This document shows, one piece after another, positions 5,784-6,624 of a stretch of 6,624 bases of DNA; the first letter of the stretch is position 1, and each line of letters begins with the position of its first letter. The notes below the pieces were generated by a model. That model searched no databases. It had not been told where the DNA came from and was given only the letters and a program-made list of their open reading frames with translations. The position numbers and the translations under genes were made by a program. The stretch comes from Oscillospiraceae bacterium. GTDB lineage: Bacteria > Bacillota > Clostridia > Oscillospirales > Oscillospiraceae. The stretch is from positions 1 through 6,624 of the forward strand of contig WQVW01000097.1 in the NCBI GenBank assembly GCA_009785655.1, read 5' to 3'.

Positions 5784-6624
5784 TTGAGTATTTTTCAATT
5801 GTTGTGCTTTGTCACGCTCTCGAACACCGCTACATTTAGTGAGGCGGCGGAAAAACTTTATATATCGCAATCCTCGTTCTCGTACAATATTCAAACGATT
5901 GAGAAGGAGCTGGGCGTGAGCCTGGTCATCCGGGAAAAAGGCATTCTGGCATTGACCGAGGCGGGGCGCGCGTTTTTGTCCTATGCTAAAAAAATCGTTG
6001 AAGAATACGAGCATCTCAACGAGCTTCTGAGAGACTGCAAGCACTCCGCGGAAAACCGCGTATTGTTTTACACTGATCCGCTAAACAGCTACAGCTACAA
6101 TGAACTTATCGCTAACTTCAAACTGTCTTATCCGGAAATACAGACTGAAATCGTAGAACTTGTCAACGAGCGCTTCGACGACATTATCAAAACACAAAAG
6201 GATGTTGTTGGGATAGTTTTTTCTACTAATAAGGAAACCGACCCCGGAACAAAATGTCATACGCTTATTTCAGACAGACTTGCCATACTCGTCGGCAAAT
6301 CACATCGCCTGACCGGATGCGCGCGCATTAAGCTGCATGATATAGAAGACGAAATGATTCAAACTATTTCGTTTCGGCAGTCGCAGTTCCTCAACGAGTT
6401 TATCCTTAGGCAGTTTCGTAATGCCAACTTAATCCCGAATATCGCACCGCTGGACTTGTGGTACACCACGGTGCGGGCAACAATCAGCGATTTGGGAATT
6501 CCCGCGGTTCTTCCTGAAAGCGCCGCGAGGTTAATTTGCATGGAGGACACGAAAGTGGTAGGTATTGACACCGAAGAGTTTTACATTAAAGTAATCATAT
6601 CTGACGAATGTACACACAGCGCGG
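5784..6624 (+). CDS. LysR-family transcriptional regulator, TTG start, 3' end cut by window
   Basis: The frame is open from TTG at 5784 to the window end, giving 280 residues. The family is usually 290-310, so only the last few codons are missing. Residues 3-62 fit the LysR winged helix-turn-helix: FQLLCFVTLSNTATFSEAA (about 4-22), the recognition region KLYISQSSFSYNIQTIEKELG (24-44) and the wing ending in LTEAG (57-61). The linker helix follows to about 85. The effector domain (about 92-280) shows the family pattern LAILVGKSHRL (166-176), like the usual ..V...HPL. Beginning the protein at M-S-I-F-Q-L-L agrees with the normal LysR N-terminus, supporting the rare TTG start. It lies downstream of the operon terminator and on the same strand, not divergent as is typical, so its target could be the upstream operon, itself or a gene beyond the window. 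The effector is unknown; the family call is firm. Confidence 0.9.
   Translation, partial: MSIFQLLCFVTLSNTATFSEAAEKLYISQSSFSYNIQTIEKELGVSLVIREKGILALTEAGRAFLSYAKKIVEEYEHLNELLRDCKHSAENRVLFYTDPLNSYSYNELIANFKLSYPEIQTEIVELVNERFDDIIKTQKDVVGIVFSTNKETDPGTKCHTLISDRLAILVGKSHRLTGCARIKLHDIEDEMIQTISFRQSQFLNEFILRQFRNANLIPNIAPLDLWYTTVRATISDLGIPAVLPESAARLICMEDTKVVGIDTEEFYIKVIISDECTHSA

Noticed and set aside
5631..6044. Minus-strand open frame of 137 codons opposite the regulator
   Set aside because: It is a shadow of the LysR DNA-binding domain coding region and runs into the terminator; the + frame has clear family motifs.
5784..6624. Regulator region as a pseudogene or non-coding gap
   Set aside because: The frame is uninterrupted for 280 codons with intact LysR features; the lack of an ATG is explained by the TTG start.
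1..6624. CRISPR arrays, tRNA/rRNA genes, insertion sequences, phage or defence genes
   Set aside because: No regularly spaced repeats, RNA gene signatures, transposase motifs or terminal inverted repeats were seen; nearly all sequence is explained by the five genes and short gaps.

Overview
The window is about 6.6 kb of bacterial DNA. All recognisable genes lie on the + strand. It holds most of one operon followed by a separately transcribed regulator. Clear Shine-Dalgarno sequences, a lipoprotein-type solute-binding protein with a short Lys/Arg-Leu-Ala signal and a VAAC lipobox, moderate base composition and a molybdenum enzyme of the type known from anaerobes suggest an anaerobic Firmicute (Clostridia-like). 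This assignment is an inference from style, not from a marker gene, and I hold it loosely.

Layout. Positions 3-491 carry the C-terminal part of a tandem-domain sugar-type ABC ATPase (RbsA/MglA class), cut by the window start. Positions 495-1502 carry its permease (RbsC class), and 1547-2698 its lipid-anchored solute-binding protein with a Pro/Thr repeat linker. Positions 2731-5574 carry a 947-residue molybdenum hydroxylase with two N-terminal [2Fe-2S] domains fused to the molybdopterin-binding domains and no FAD domain. This is the architecture of the Desulfovibrio gigas aldehyde oxidoreductase (MOP), to which it is recognisably similar throughout. Gaps between these genes are 3, 44 and 32 nt, each start has its own ribosome binding site, and no terminator lies between them. 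A strong intrinsic terminator at 5602-5644 closes the unit.

From 5784 to the window end is a LysR-family regulator that starts with TTG. A search limited to ATG/GTG starts would miss it. It has its own plausible sigma-70 promoter (5691-5719) and inverted repeats in its leader that may be an autoregulatory operator.

How the genes may work together (inference): the ABC system imports a small organic compound that the bound lipoprotein recognises. The co-transcribed cytoplasmic MOP-type enzyme then oxidises it, or an aldehyde or heterocycle derived from it, and passes electrons to an unknown acceptor such as a ferredoxin or flavodoxin. The pairing of an Rbs-type importer with a MOP-type hydroxylase, together with differences in the predicted substrate pocket, is the most interesting point here. 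The substrate cannot be read from sequence alone.
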